This document shows positions 24,688 through 34,346 of a DNA stretch of 64,000 nucleotides, piece after piece; positions within the stretch are counted from its first letter, which is position 1, and each line of letters opens with the position of its first letter. Source of the stretch: Nonomuraea spiralis (GTDB taxonomy: Bacteria > Actinomycetota > Actinomycetes > Streptosporangiales > Streptosporangiaceae); the NCBI RefSeq assembly GCF_014648435.1, contig NZ_BMRC01000026.1, positions 62,001 through 126,000 on the forward strand, given 5' to 3'. Below the pieces are notes generated by a model. That model worked only from the letters and a program-made list of their open reading frames with translations. It ran no database searches and was not told the origin of the DNA. A program made the translations under genes and the position numbers.

Positions 24688-26817
24688 ATGGCTGGGTTCG
24701 CCGAGATCGCCGAAGAGGCCAAGCTAGCAGAAGGTTCCGGGAACGACCCCGGGCGCGGCCTCGGAGGGCGCGGCGTCACGTTCGCGCGGATCGCGGCCGT
24801 CGTCATGGCGGTGGCGTCCCCGGTTCTCACGATCGCCGCGCTGCTCCTCTACGCCCACCTGCCGGAGGCGTGGACACCCGACAGGACCGCCACGCCCCAG
24901 ACGGCCGCCGCCCTCACCTTCCCCGCGGTCGGCGCGTTCCTGATCTTCCACCGGCCCCGGCTGAACATGGCCTGGCTGATGGTCGTGGGCGGGATCGCCG
25001 CCGCGGTCAGCGACCTGTCGAGCGCGCTGATGTTCCGCCTGGCCGCCGACGGCGACCTGGCGACGGCCGGGTTCATGCGCTACCCCACGCAGGTCGGGTG
25101 GGCGGTGTGCGGCCTGGCGCTCACCATGTTGCTGCCGCTCTACTCGCCCGACGGCCGGCTGCCCTCGCCGCGCTGGCGGTGGGTGTTGCTGCTGGGCGCG
25201 TCCTCGCTCGGGCTCGACCTGCTCCGTGCGGTGCTCCGGCCCACCCCGCCGCCCGGGAGCTACCCGTATCCGGCCGTCATTCCCAACCCGCTCCAGGTCC
25301 GCGCGCTCGGGCCGTACCTGGAAGGCGTCTCCACGGTCGCCTGGACCGGCATCTACGTCTCCATGGCGCTCACGGCGCTCTCCCTGGCGCTGCGGCTGCG
25401 GCGGGCCGACCCGGTCGGCAGGCGGCAGATCGGGTGGCCGCTGTTCGCGTTCGCGGGTTATGTCGTGTTCCTGATCATGTCCGCGTTCCTGCCCGGGTTC
25501 CTGTGGCCGAGCGTGGTGTGGGCGGCGCTCATCCCGGTCGCCGTCGCGTTCTCGGTGACGCGCTACCGGCTCTACGGCATCGACACGGTGATCAGCCGGG
25601 CCTTCGTCGCGGCCGGGCTCGTGGCCGTGGTGAGCGCGGTCTACTTCGGCGCGGGCGCGCTGTCCAGCCTCGTCGTCTCCGGCTACGACGAGATCGCCGG
25701 CATCGCCGCCGCGCTGTTCGCCGGCGCGTTCTTCCAGCCACTGCGGCGCGTGTTGCAACGCGCCGTCGACCACCTCCTGTACGGCAGCGTCGGCGACCCC
25801 TCCGTGCTGGCCGAACGCCTGACCCAGGCCGTCCGGCGCGGTGACCCGGCCAAGGCGCTGACCTCGGTGGTGAGCGTGCTGCGCGACGGGCTGGCGGTCG
25901 AGGGCGTGGCCGTCGAGGTCGCCGACGGCGAGCCGCGCTACGTCGAGAGCGGCCGCGTGGGCCCCGACCCCCGCGAGGTGCCGCTGGTGTGGCACGGCGA
26001 GCTCGTCGGCCGCCTGTTCGTCGGCCCGCCCGGCCCGCGCCGCTTCCCGGCCGCGCACAACGAGCGCGTGCTCACCACGCTCACGCCGTACGCCGCCGAC
26101 GTCGCGCACGCCGTACGCATGGCCGCCGACCTCCAGCGCTCCCGGGAACGCATCCTGACGGCGCGTGAGGAGGAACGCCGCCGCCTGCGCCGCGACCTGC
26201 ACGACGGGCTCGGCCAGACCCTCTCGGCGATGGCCATGACCATCAACCTGGCCAGGATGAGCCTGAAGAAGTCCCCCGACGCCGCCGACGAACTGCTGCG
26301 CGAGCTGCACACCGGCATGGGCGCCGTCACCGACGACATCCGCGAGCTGGTGTACGGCCTGCGCCCGCCCGCGCTCGACGACCTCGGCCTGGCCCGCGCC
26401 GTACGGGAGCTGGCCGGGCAGTCCTCCCCGGACACCGAGATCGAGGTGGAGGTCGAGGGCGGCCTGACCGACCTGCCCGCCGCCGTCGAGGTGGCCGTCT
26501 ACCGGATCGTCCAGGAGGCGCTGACCAACATCCGGCGGCACGCCAGGGCCTCCCGCGCCCGGATCGTGCTCCAGCGGGACTCGATGCTGCGCGTGCTGGT
26601 CGCCGACGACGGACGGGGGTTGCCGGCGACGTACAGCGCGGGCGTGGGCCTCGGCTCCATGCGCGAACGGGCGGCCGAGCTCGGCGGCATCTGCGTCGTC
26701 AACAGCGAGCCGGGCGGCGGGACGCGCGTCGAGGTCATGCTCCCCCTGAGCCCCGCCGCCGGCCTGGACACGGCAGCCCCCCTGGACCGGGCCGGCTCCG
26801 GACCCCGCCCGCACTAG
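24688..26817 (+). CDS. Orphan sensor histidine kinase, HisKA_3 type
   Basis: Large membrane kinase of 709 residues. About eight to ten transmembrane segments fill residues 30-340, followed by a GAF-like region (about 365-480) with VVSVLRDGLAVEGVAVEVADGEP. The HisKA_3 phosphoacceptor His505 is in RRLRRDLHDGLGQTLSAMAM. The HATPase contains EALTNIRRHA, DDGRGLP and GLGSMRERAAELGG. A GGGGAGG ribosome site precedes the ATG at 24688. No response regulator gene is adjacent, so its partner is elsewhere or is one of the other NarL regulators in the window. Confidence 0.93.
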   Translation: MAGFAEIAEEAKLAEGSGNDPGRGLGGRGVTFARIAAVVMAVASPVLTIAALLLYAHLPEAWTPDRTATPQTAAALTFPAVGAFLIFHRPRLNMAWLMVVGGIAAAVSDLSSALMFRLAADGDLATAGFMRYPTQVGWAVCGLALTMLLPLYSPDGRLPSPRWRWVLLLGASSLGLDLLRAVLRPTPPPGSYPYPAVIPNPLQVRALGPYLEGVSTVAWTGIYVSMALTALSLALRLRRADPVGRRQIGWPLFAFAGYVVFLIMSAFLPGFLWPSVVWAALIPVAVAFSVTRYRLYGIDTVISRAFVAAGLVAVVSAVYFGAGALSSLVVSGYDEIAGIAAALFAGAFFQPLRRVLQRAVDHLLYGSVGDPSVLAERLTQAVRRGDPAKALTSVVSVLRDGLAVEGVAVEVADGEPRYVESGRVGPDPREVPLVWHGELVGRLFVGPPGPRRFPAAHNERVLTTLTPYAADVAHAVRMAADLQRSRERILTAREEERRRLRRDLHDGLGQTLSAMAMTINLARMSLKKSPDAADELLRELHTGMGAVTDDIRELVYGLRPPALDDLGLARAVRELAGQSSPDTEIEVEVEGGLTDLPAAVEVAVYRIVQEALTNIRRHARASRARIVLQRDSMLRVLVADDGRGLPATYSAGVGLGSMRERAAELGGICVVNSEPGGGTRVEVMLPLSPAAGLDTAAPLDRAGSGPRPH

Positions 26818-26840
26818 GGCTACCTCCAGGGCGGCGTGGG

Positions 26841-28040
26841 TCAGCGGCGGCGTCTCTTCTGGGCCCCGGTCGTCTTGCCCGGCTTGCGGGGCTTGCGCGG
26901 CCGCCGCCCGCGCTCACCCGGCGGCCGTACGTGCACCCCGCGCCAGCGCTGCAACGCCACGCGCGCGGCCGAGGCCACCCGGGGCGCCGGGTGGTGCTCG
27001 ATGAGGAAGCGCAACATCGGCGTGGTGTAGGGATGGTCGCTGCAGGTCATCATGCCGAGCATGCTCAGCACGTCGTCGACCTCCAGGTTTCCGGAGAGCT
27101 GGAGGATCGACTCGGCCGGCCCGCCGATCTCCATCGCGGCCACGGTCATGTCGGCGTAGACCCAGGCCACGTCCACCGGGGCGGGCGGGAGGCCGTGGTC
27201 CTCCTTCTCCCGCGCCCGGATGAGCGCCCCCAGCCGGGGCACCTCGCGCAGCGCGGCGGCGACGTCGAGACCCGGCCGGTCGAGGTCCTCCAGCAGCACG
27301 GTCAGCCCGACGGCCCGGCTCAGCGGGCTGACGTCGAGCAGGACCCCGGCGATCTCCTCGGCGGCCCGCGCGGGATCGCGCGCGCCCAGCCACACGCGCA
27401 CCTCCTCGACACGCTCCTCGTCGCTGTACGTGCGAAGGGCCCGCAGCAGCGTGGGGGCGTCGACCCCGGCCGTGGCGCCGTGGACCGGGATGTCCTGCCC
27501 GATGAGGGTCCTGAAGAGGTCGAGCGCGCTCCAGGTGCCGAGCGGTGTCAGCGACACCGACGAGCCCTCGCGCCTGATCAGCCGCAGCTCCGCCAGCTCG
27601 TCGGCCGCCTGGTCGGTCAGCTCGGGGATCTCGGCGACCGGCAGGGCGTCGCGATGGCTGAGCAGCATCAGCAGGGTGCTCGTGCCGGGGTCGAGGGCCG
27701 CGGGGTCGGCCTCGGGGGCGAACAGCGAGTAGAGGATGTCGCCCCACGTGTCGAGCACCTCGTCGGCGGGCCCCGAGAGCAGGGTCTCGGCCGCGGGGCC
27801 GGTCAAGGCGGCCCCGTCGCGTACGTCGACGAGCCGGCTGTCCTCCGCCACGCTCCACATCCGCGCCTGCTCCGGCCGGGGAGCCCCCGCGTCACCGGCG
27901 GCGGCGGCCAGGCGCAGCAGGTCGTGGACGATCGGCGTCGCCCGGACCACGGCCGCGAGATCGTCGGCCGGAAGGAGGCGCACGGGGGGCTGCAGGGTCA
28001 CGAGCGGCAGCAGGTCGGCCTGATGACGAAAAGGGTCCAC
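26841..28040 (-). CDS. Uncharacterised soluble protein with basic tail
   Basis: Unrecognised protein of about 399 residues, mostly helical and rich in Leu, Ala and acidic residues. Features include LLMLLSHRDALPVAEIPELTDQAADELAELRLIRRE, which resembles a winged-helix unit, and HEAT-like segments near the C-terminus. The last 30 residues are strongly basic (PPGERGRRPRKPRKPGKTTG, then KRRRR), suggesting nucleic-acid contact. I favour the GTG at 28040: TAACCT lies 8 bases upstream, as in leaderless actinobacterial promoters, and neither start has a ribosome site. An ATG at 28112 is possible. It is divergent from the ABC exporter operon. Confidence 0.75.
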   Translation of the reverse strand: MDPFRHQADLLPLVTLQPPVRLLPADDLAAVVRATPIVHDLLRLAAAAGDAGAPRPEQARMWSVAEDSRLVDVRDGAALTGPAAETLLSGPADEVLDTWGDILYSLFAPEADPAALDPGTSTLLMLLSHRDALPVAEIPELTDQAADELAELRLIRREGSSVSLTPLGTWSALDLFRTLIGQDIPVHGATAGVDAPTLLRALRTYSDEERVEEVRVWLGARDPARAAEEIAGVLLDVSPLSRAVGLTVLLEDLDRPGLDVAAALREVPRLGALIRAREKEDHGLPPAPVDVAWVYADMTVAAMEIGGPAESILQLSGNLEVDDVLSMLGMMTCSDHPYTTPMLRFLIEHHPAPRVASAARVALQRWRGVHVRPPGERGRRPRKPRKPGKTTGAQKRRRR

Positions 28041-28183
28041 GGTGGGTAAGGTTACTGTCTCATTGCGTGACGATGCCTGCCCTTTGACCGTACGGACGGC
28101 CGGAAAACGCATGGGAATCTGTCGGTGGCCGGTGATAGAAAACGAGTTCGACGTTCACCCGCCCTCGGCCAAGGGGTTTCACC

Positions 28184-29998
28184 GTGACCACCGGCACTTC
28201 GGAGTTCTCCGTCGACGGCCCGCGCTACAACCGGCGCGGCCCGGTCCGCTGGCTCTGGTCCCATCTGCGCCGCCACCCGCTCCCGCTGACCGGCTTCCTC
28301 GGCGGCTCGCTGGTGATGGTGGTGCTCAACGCGCTGGTCCCGCAGCTCACCGGCTCGGCCTTCGACGCGGTGCTGGGCGGGCGGGGCGAGCCCGCCGCCG
28401 CGCTCGGCCTGGTCGCCCTGGCGCTGCTGGCGATCGTGTCGGCCCGTGGCCTGCTCGACCTCGTCGCCCGGATGAGCAGCGAGGTGCTGGCCAAGCGGCT
28501 GGAGCGCGACGCCCGCGACGAGCTCTACGTCGGCCTGCTCGGCAAGAGCCAGACCTTCCACAACCGGCAGCGGGTCGGCGACCTGATGGCGCGGGCGGCC
28601 AACGACATCCGCCAGCTCTCCATCATGATCAGCCCGGGGGTCGACCTGATCGTCGACTCCGGGCTCACCGGCCTGGTGCCCCTGGTCTTCATCGCCGCGA
28701 TCGACCCGCGCCTGCTGCTGGTGCCGGTGGTGTTCGGGGTGCTGTTCGTGATCGCGCTCAGACACTACATGGGCCAGCTCAACCCGGTGGCCACCCGCAT
28801 GCGCGACGAGTTCGGCGACCTCAACGCCGGGCTGAGCCAGGCGGTGCGCGGCATCGAGGTGATCAAGGTGACCGCGCAGGAGGAGCAGGAACGACGGCGT
28901 TTCCGGGCCCTCGCCGGGCTCTACCGCGACTCCTTCGTGCGCAACGGCCTGGTCCAGGCCCGCTACCTGCCCACGCTGCTGTTCGCGTTCGCCATGGCGG
29001 GGGCGCTGTGGCACGCGCTCTACCTCCAGGCCGCGGGCGTGCTCACGCTCGGCGACGTGGTGGCGTTCATGGGGCTGATGGGCATGCTCGGCTTCCCGAC
29101 CCAGATCTCGATCTTCACGTTCTCGCTGGTCCAGATCGGCATCGTGTCCTCGCGCCGGATCCTCGACATCGTCAACGCCGACACCGAGCTGGAGCAGCCG
29201 GCCGCCGGGCACGCCGCGCCCATCGGCGGCGAGATCGTCTTCGACGACGTCACGTTCGGCTACGGCGAGGGCGAGCCCGTGCTGCGCGGGGCGACGTTCA
29301 CCGTGCGGCCGGGGGAGACGGTGGCGATCGTCGGCGAGACCGGGGCGGGCAAGAGCACGCTGACGAAACTGGTGCCCCGGATCTACGACGTCACCTCGGG
29401 CCGGATCCTGGTCGACGGCGTCGACGTACGCGAGTGGGACCTCGACTCGCTGCGTTCCCAGATCTCCACGATCGAGCAGGACATCGTGTTGTTCTCCCGT
29501 TCGGTGGCCGAGAACATCGCCTTCGGTCTCGGCCAGCGGGCCGACCGCGCGGCCGTGGTCAAGGCCGCCGAGGACGCGCAGGCCGCCGAGTTCGTGGCCG
29601 AGCTCGACGACGGCTACGACACCGTCATCGGCGAACGCGGCATCACGTTGTCCGGCGGCCAGCGCCAGCGGCTGGCCATCGCGCGGGCGCTGCTGACCGA
29701 CCCGGCGATCCTGGTGCTCGACGACTCCACCAGCGCCATCGACTCCGCCACCGAAGACCGCATCCAGCAGGCCATCGGCCGCATCCAGGAGGGTCGCACC
29801 ACCCTGCTGATCACCCACCGGCTCTCCCAGATCCGCTGGGCCGACAAGGTCCTGCTGCTGCGGCGCGGCGAGGTGGCCGCCTTCGGCACCCACGACGAGC
29901 TGATCCGCAGCAGTCCCCTCTACCGGCGCATCTTCGCCCACTACGACGAGGTCCCGGTCGGCGACGGCACGCTCGACGAGCAGGAAAGGGTCCACTGA
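28184..29998 (+). CDS. ABC exporter half-transporter with degenerate catalytic site
   Basis: Type IV ABC exporter subunit of 604 residues: six-helix transmembrane domain (about 30-330) fused to an ATPase domain. Walker A is GETGAGKS (384-391) and the signature LSGGQ (489-493). The residue after Walker B, normally the catalytic Glu, is Asp514 in VLDDSTSAID. This is the hallmark of the degenerate partner in heterodimeric exporters such as BmrC or TM287. The GTG start at 28184 follows AAGGGG. It overlaps the next half-transporter by one base (TGATG). Confidence 0.94.
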   Translation: MTTGTSEFSVDGPRYNRRGPVRWLWSHLRRHPLPLTGFLGGSLVMVVLNALVPQLTGSAFDAVLGGRGEPAAALGLVALALLAIVSARGLLDLVARMSSEVLAKRLERDARDELYVGLLGKSQTFHNRQRVGDLMARAANDIRQLSIMISPGVDLIVDSGLTGLVPLVFIAAIDPRLLLVPVVFGVLFVIALRHYMGQLNPVATRMRDEFGDLNAGLSQAVRGIEVIKVTAQEEQERRRFRALAGLYRDSFVRNGLVQARYLPTLLFAFAMAGALWHALYLQAAGVLTLGDVVAFMGLMGMLGFPTQISIFTFSLVQIGIVSSRRILDIVNADTELEQPAAGHAAPIGGEIVFDDVTFGYGEGEPVLRGATFTVRPGETVAIVGETGAGKSTLTKLVPRIYDVTSGRILVDGVDVREWDLDSLRSQISTIEQDIVLFSRSVAENIAFGLGQRADRAAVVKAAEDAQAAEFVAELDDGYDTVIGERGITLSGGQRQRLAIARALLTDPAILVLDDSTSAIDSATEDRIQQAIGRIQEGRTTLLITHRLSQIRWADKVLLLRRGEVAAFGTHDELIRSSPLYRRIFAHYDEVPVGDGTLDEQERVH

Positions 29999-31821
29999 TG
30001 GGCTTCATCATGGACGGCCTCGACGCCGAGGACTACGACCGCACCTACACCGACCGCGACCTGCTGCGCCGGATCCTGGCCTACTTCCGGCCGAAGCTGG
30101 GCGCGATGCTCCTGGTGGCGACCATGATCGTGCTGGTCTCGGCGGCGCAGGCGGCCCTGCCGCTGCTGGCCAGCGAGGGCGTCGACGCGATCCAGGACGG
30201 CACCATCGGCGGCGTCGGCTGGCTCCTCGCCGCGGGGATCCTCCTCGCCGGGGCGCTGAGCTGGGCGTTCAACTTCGTCCGCCAGTGGTACAGCGCGCGG
30301 GTCACCGGCGACGTCGTGCTCCGCCTGCGCGAGGACGCCTTCGACGCCGTGCTCGAACGCGACCTGTCCTTCTACGACGAGACCCCCTCGGGCCGGATCG
30401 TCAGCCGCGTCACCTCCGACACCGACGACTTCGCCTCGGTCTCGACCCTGACCATGGACCTGATCAGCCAGGTGCTGATGGTGGGCTTCGTCACGGTCCT
30501 GCTGTTCCTGCGCAGCGTCGAGCTCGCGCTGCTGACCCTGCTGGTGGCGCCGATCGTGATGGGCCTCGCGCTGGTGTTCCGGCGCATGGCCAGGTCCAGC
30601 ACGCGCCGCGCCCAGCGTTCGCTGAGCCGCGTCAACGCCAATCTGCAGGAGACCATGGGCGGCATCGCCGTGGCGAAGAACTTCCGCCAGGAGCGGCAGG
30701 TCTACGACGAGTTCCGGCCCATCAACGAGCAGAGCTACCGGGTGACGCTGCGGCAGGGCTTCGTCTTCTCGGCCATCTTCCCCCTGCTGTTCCTCGTGGC
30801 CGGGCTCGCGACGGTCGCGCTCGTCCAGTTCGGCGGCACGTCGGTGCTCGGCGGCGGCCTGTCGGCCGGTGACTGGTACCTGTTCCTCCAGGGTGTGTCG
30901 CTCTTCTGGATGCCGCTGACCTCCATCGCCGCTTTCTGGTCGCAGTTCCAGCAGGGCCTGTCGGCCTCCGAACGGGTCTTCGCCCTGATCGACGCCCCGC
31001 CCCGGGTGTCGCAGACCGGCTCGGCCGACCCGGGCCGGCTGGCCGGGCGCATCGAGTTCGACGACCTCACCTTCGGCTACGACGCGGCCAGCCCCGTGCT
31101 CCGCCACTTCGACCTGGCCATCGAGGCGGGTGAGACGGTCGCGCTGGTCGGCCACACCGGCGCCGGGAAGTCCACGCTGGGCAAGCTGATCACCCGGTTC
31201 TACGAGTTCCAGGAAGGCCGCCTGCTGATCGACGGCCACGACATCCGCTCGCTCGACCTGGGCGCGTACCGGCGGCAGATCGGCGCGGTGCCGCAGGCGC
31301 CGTTCCTGTTCAGCGGCACGGTCGCCGACAACATCCGCTACCCGCGGCCCGCGGCGAGCGAGGACGAGGTGCTGGCCGCGGCGGCCGCGGTCGGCGGCGG
31401 CGACTGGATCGAGGCGCTGCCCCACGGCCTGGAGACCGACGTCGGCGAGCACGGCCGGGCCCTGTCCATGGGCCAGCGGCAGCTCGTCGCGCTGGCCCGC
31501 CTGCTCATCCAGGACCCGGCGATCGTCGTGCTCGACGAGGCGACGGCCAGCGTCGACCCGCTGACCGAGGCCCAGATCCAGGAGGGGCTCGACGTCGTGC
31601 TGGCCGGCCGCACCTCGATCGTCATCGCCCACCGGCTGTCCACGATCGAGCACGTCGACCGCATCATCGTGCTCGACCACGGGCGCATCGTCGAGGAGGG
31701 CGGCCACGCCGAGCTGCTGGCCCGCGGCGGCCGCTACTGCCAGGTCTACAACACCTATTTCCGCCACCAGTCGCCCAACTACCGCCCCGACACCGGGTTC
31801 GTCGCCGTCGGCGAACCCTGA
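29998..31821 (+). CDS. ABC exporter half-transporter, catalytic partner
   Basis: Second exporter subunit of 607 residues: transmembrane domain (about 25-325) plus ATPase. Walker A is GHTGAGKS and catalytic Glu514 is in VLDEATASVD. The signature is altered to LSMGQ (489-493). In a heterodimer this signature faces the degenerate Walker B of the partner, so the two deviations fall in the same non-canonical ATP site. The ATG overlaps the preceding stop by one base. Together the pair probably exports a drug, lipid or peptide. Confidence 0.94.
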   Translation: MGFIMDGLDAEDYDRTYTDRDLLRRILAYFRPKLGAMLLVATMIVLVSAAQAALPLLASEGVDAIQDGTIGGVGWLLAAGILLAGALSWAFNFVRQWYSARVTGDVVLRLREDAFDAVLERDLSFYDETPSGRIVSRVTSDTDDFASVSTLTMDLISQVLMVGFVTVLLFLRSVELALLTLLVAPIVMGLALVFRRMARSSTRRAQRSLSRVNANLQETMGGIAVAKNFRQERQVYDEFRPINEQSYRVTLRQGFVFSAIFPLLFLVAGLATVALVQFGGTSVLGGGLSAGDWYLFLQGVSLFWMPLTSIAAFWSQFQQGLSASERVFALIDAPPRVSQTGSADPGRLAGRIEFDDLTFGYDAASPVLRHFDLAIEAGETVALVGHTGAGKSTLGKLITRFYEFQEGRLLIDGHDIRSLDLGAYRRQIGAVPQAPFLFSGTVADNIRYPRPAASEDEVLAAAAAVGGGDWIEALPHGLETDVGEHGRALSMGQRQLVALARLLIQDPAIVVLDEATASVDPLTEAQIQEGLDVVLAGRTSIVIAHRLSTIEHVDRIIVLDHGRIVEEGGHAELLARGGRYCQVYNTYFRHQSPNYRPDTGFVAVGEP

Positions 31822-31826
31822 CGGCC

Positions 31827-33035
31827 TCACATCACGAGCCGCTGATGCCTGCTGCTGCGCCACTCCACCATGAGCACGGTGGCGTCGTCCTGGAGCTGCC
31901 CGTGCTGGTGCTCCAGGATGGCCTGGATCAGCCGCCGCAGCGTCTCGGGCGCCGACAGGCCGTCGGCCTCGTGCCGGATGATGAAGTCGATGAAGCGCTC
32001 CAGCCCGAACAGCTCCCCGTCCGGGCTCTGCGCCTCGATGATCCCGTCGGTGTAGAACAGCAGCCGGTCGCCGGGCTGGAGCTGGTAACGCAGCTCTCCG
32101 GTGTTCGGCCGCAGCCCGAAGCCCATCGGCGGGTCCGGTTCGCCGGACAGCGTGGCGACCTGCTGGCCCGCGCGGATGACCAGCGGCGGGTGATGGCCCC
32201 GGTTCACCCAGTGCAGCCAGCCGGTGCCCACGTCGAGGGTGGCCAGGATGCCGGTGGCGAACCGGCCGGTGAACTGCTCGGCGATGGCCGCGTCGATCGC
32301 CTCGCCGGTGAGGGCGAGATCGGCGCCCTGCCGCCGGTTGTTCCGGGCCGCCCCGACGGCGATGGTGGCCGTCAGCCCGGCGGAGGTGTCGTGGCCCATC
32401 GAGTCGAAGACGGACACGTGCAGCTTCCCGCCGTCGACGGCGTAGTCGAAGGCGTCGCCACCCACCGCGTACGCCGGTTCGAGCACGGCGCTGACCACCA
32501 CCTTGTCGTCGGCGAACGTCCCGGGCGGCAGCAGCGGCACCAGCACCTCGGCCGACAGGGTCATCGGCCGGGCGCGGACCAGCCGCGCGTAGGAGTCGCT
32601 GTGCGGGCGCTTGCTGATCAGCAGCACCGCGATCAGCGACGCGAGCTGCTTGGCCCGCCACTCCGCGACCTCGCCGCTCGCCACCACCGTCACCCCGAGC
32701 ACGCCGACCCGCTCGGTGCCGTCGAGGAGCGGCAGCCACAACCGTCTGACCGTGCCGTCGGGCCCGGTCGGCGCCTGGACGACCTGCGCGTTGCGGAAGG
32801 CGAGACCGGCCAGCGTGCCGTCGATCCGCAGCGGCACCAGCAGCTCGCCCGCGACGTCCCGCTGCTCCGGGATCGGGATCAGCAGGTGTTGCTGCAGGTC
32901 GGTGACATAGATGACGGTGTCGGAGAAGCCCGCCAGCGCGGCGTGCTCGGCGACCACCTGCGGCAGGTCCTCCATCGCGGTCAGGTGGTTGGCGGCCAGC
33001 ATGCCGCCCAGCATCAGCTCGCCGTCACTCCGCAT
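31827..33035 (-). CDS. PP2C-family serine/threonine phosphatase (SpoIIE-like) with GAF-like domain
   Basis: Phosphatase of 402 residues. The N-terminal half is GAF-like (LAGFSDTVIYVTDLQQHLL, VPLRIDGTLAGLAFRN). The PP2C/SpoIIE domain starts near 165, with metal ligands in AYAVGGDAFDYA, FDSMGHDTSAGLTA, NRGHHPPLVI, LLFYTDGIIEAQSP and LQDDATVLMVEW. Such proteins dephosphorylate anti-anti-sigma factors in stress or developmental switches. A GAAGGGG site precedes the ATG. No anti-sigma gene is adjacent. It is convergent with the ABC operon. Confidence 0.93.
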   Translation of the reverse strand: MRSDGELMLGGMLAANHLTAMEDLPQVVAEHAALAGFSDTVIYVTDLQQHLLIPIPEQRDVAGELLVPLRIDGTLAGLAFRNAQVVQAPTGPDGTVRRLWLPLLDGTERVGVLGVTVVASGEVAEWRAKQLASLIAVLLISKRPHSDSYARLVRARPMTLSAEVLVPLLPPGTFADDKVVVSAVLEPAYAVGGDAFDYAVDGGKLHVSVFDSMGHDTSAGLTATIAVGAARNNRRQGADLALTGEAIDAAIAEQFTGRFATGILATLDVGTGWLHWVNRGHHPPLVIRAGQQVATLSGEPDPPMGFGLRPNTGELRYQLQPGDRLLFYTDGIIEAQSPDGELFGLERFIDFIIRHEADGLSAPETLRRLIQAILEHQHGQLQDDATVLMVEWRSSRHQRLVM

Positions 33036-33148
33036 CGGCGCCCCCTTCTCACAGGTCTGCCCCGGAACCTGCCCAGATCGAGTGCCCGATTCCTGCCCTG
33101 ATCGCCCTTGCCGACACCTCGTCGGTAATCAGCCCGCTGCCGGGCGCC

Positions 33149-34153
33149 TCAGGACGGGCCGGGCTCGCTCCACTCCCGGACGCGCTCCAGCACGTCGGCG
33201 AGCAGCCGTGGCGTCGGCGTGATGCGCAACGTCTCGTCGATCTCCCGCTCGGCCCAGTCCCGATGCCGCCGCTCGGCCCCCGCGTCGACCGCCACCCGCG
33301 CCTGGACCAGCAGGAAGTTGAGCCGGGACGCGACCAGCATCGAGAAGTCCGCCATCCGCCGCACCCGCCCCGGGCCGCCCGCGCGCACGTACGCCTCGTA
33401 CATGGCTCGCATCGCGCCGAGGTCCGGGTCGGGGCCGTCGCAGAACCAGTCGAACAGCGCCCGTGCCAGCTCCCGTCCGGGCGCGGCCGGGCCGAGGTTG
33501 TCCCAGTCGACGACCATCAGGTCGCCGCCGGGGCCGGTCAGCACGTTCTCCGGGTGCAGGTCGCGATGGCAGACGATCAGCTCGCCCGGATCGGCCGGCG
33601 TGACCGCCGCCGACAGCTCGGGCAGCCGGTCCAGCACTTCGGCGAGCCGGCCGTCCCACGCCGCGCCGGTGCCGGTCACCGCGTCCCAGTCGGGTCCGTC
33701 GGCGAGGCGGTCGTACCAGGAGGCGGGCGGGCCGCCGTCCGGCTCGCGCGCCGCCGCCGGGGCGCACGTGTGCAGGCGCGCGAGCAACGTCCCCAGTTCG
33801 TACGGTGTGCCGGGCGCGGACAGCTCGACCGGCCGCAGGTCGACCCAGTCGTACAGCCGCAACCACACCCCGGTGGGTGCGGTGATCAGGTGCCGCCCGT
33901 GACGGTCGGCCCGGTTGCCCGGCAGCCGCACCCCGGCCTCGGCCGCCCGACGCGCGAACGCCAGCTCCGCCTCCAGCAGCGCCTCGGACGGCGGCTCGGC
34001 GAAGATCTCCTTGAGCGCGTACCGCGCCGGACCGGCCTCCACCCGCCAGATCTGCCCCAGCGCGCCGCGCGGCCCCGGCGAGATCGTGACGTGCCCGTCC
34101 CACCCGAACGCCTCCCGCACGTACGGGATCAGCTCATCCCCGCTCGCCGCCAT
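33149..34153 (-). CDS. Aminoglycoside phosphotransferase (APH) family kinase
   Basis: APH/choline-kinase-fold phosphotransferase of 334 residues. The catalytic loop is VCHRDLHPENVL and the metal site VVDWDNLGPAAPG. RYALKEIFAEPPSEA carries the ATP-binding Lys. Family members phosphorylate aminoglycosides, macrolides, homoserine or other small molecules; nothing here identifies the substrate. Its start overlaps the upstream 70-residue membrane protein gene by 20 bases, so it ends a three-gene operon. Confidence 0.88.
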   Translation of the reverse strand: MAASGDELIPYVREAFGWDGHVTISPGPRGALGQIWRVEAGPARYALKEIFAEPPSEALLEAELAFARRAAEAGVRLPGNRADRHGRHLITAPTGVWLRLYDWVDLRPVELSAPGTPYELGTLLARLHTCAPAAAREPDGGPPASWYDRLADGPDWDAVTGTGAAWDGRLAEVLDRLPELSAAVTPADPGELIVCHRDLHPENVLTGPGGDLMVVDWDNLGPAAPGRELARALFDWFCDGPDPDLGAMRAMYEAYVRAGGPGRVRRMADFSMLVASRLNFLLVQARVAVDAGAERRHRDWAEREIDETLRITPTPRLLADVLERVREWSEPGPS

Positions 34154-34346
34154 CCCCGGGCTCCTGCCACCGCGCCGCGTCCTGGTACGCCTTCGTCACC
34201 GCCACGATCATGGCCGCCTGCGCGGCGACCACCAGCATCAGCCAGAGGACGCCCCCACCCGCGAAGACGAGCAGGCCCAGCAGCGCGACGACCGTGAACA
34301 CCCATCCGCCCACCGACCCCGGAAGCCTCAAAACTGGCTCTCCCAT
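34134..34346 (-). CDS. Small two-helix membrane protein
   Basis: A 70-residue protein starting MGEPVLRLPGS, with two adjacent hydrophobic helices (VGGWVFTVVALLGLLVFAGG and VLWLMLVVAAQAAMIVAVTK) and a polar tail. Its start lies inside the preceding membrane-protein gene (19-base overlap) and its end overlaps the kinase start by 20 bases. The tight packing supports it as a real operon member. No function is recognised. Confidence 0.65.
   Translation of the reverse strand: MGEPVLRLPGSVGGWVFTVVALLGLLVFAGGGVLWLMLVVAAQAAMIVAVTKAYQDAARWQEPGDGGERG

Noticed and set aside
28052..32739. Long minus-strand frames opposite the ABC exporter genes
   Set aside because: They mirror the ABC genes, which carry all Walker and signature motifs; the antisense products have no recognisable structure.
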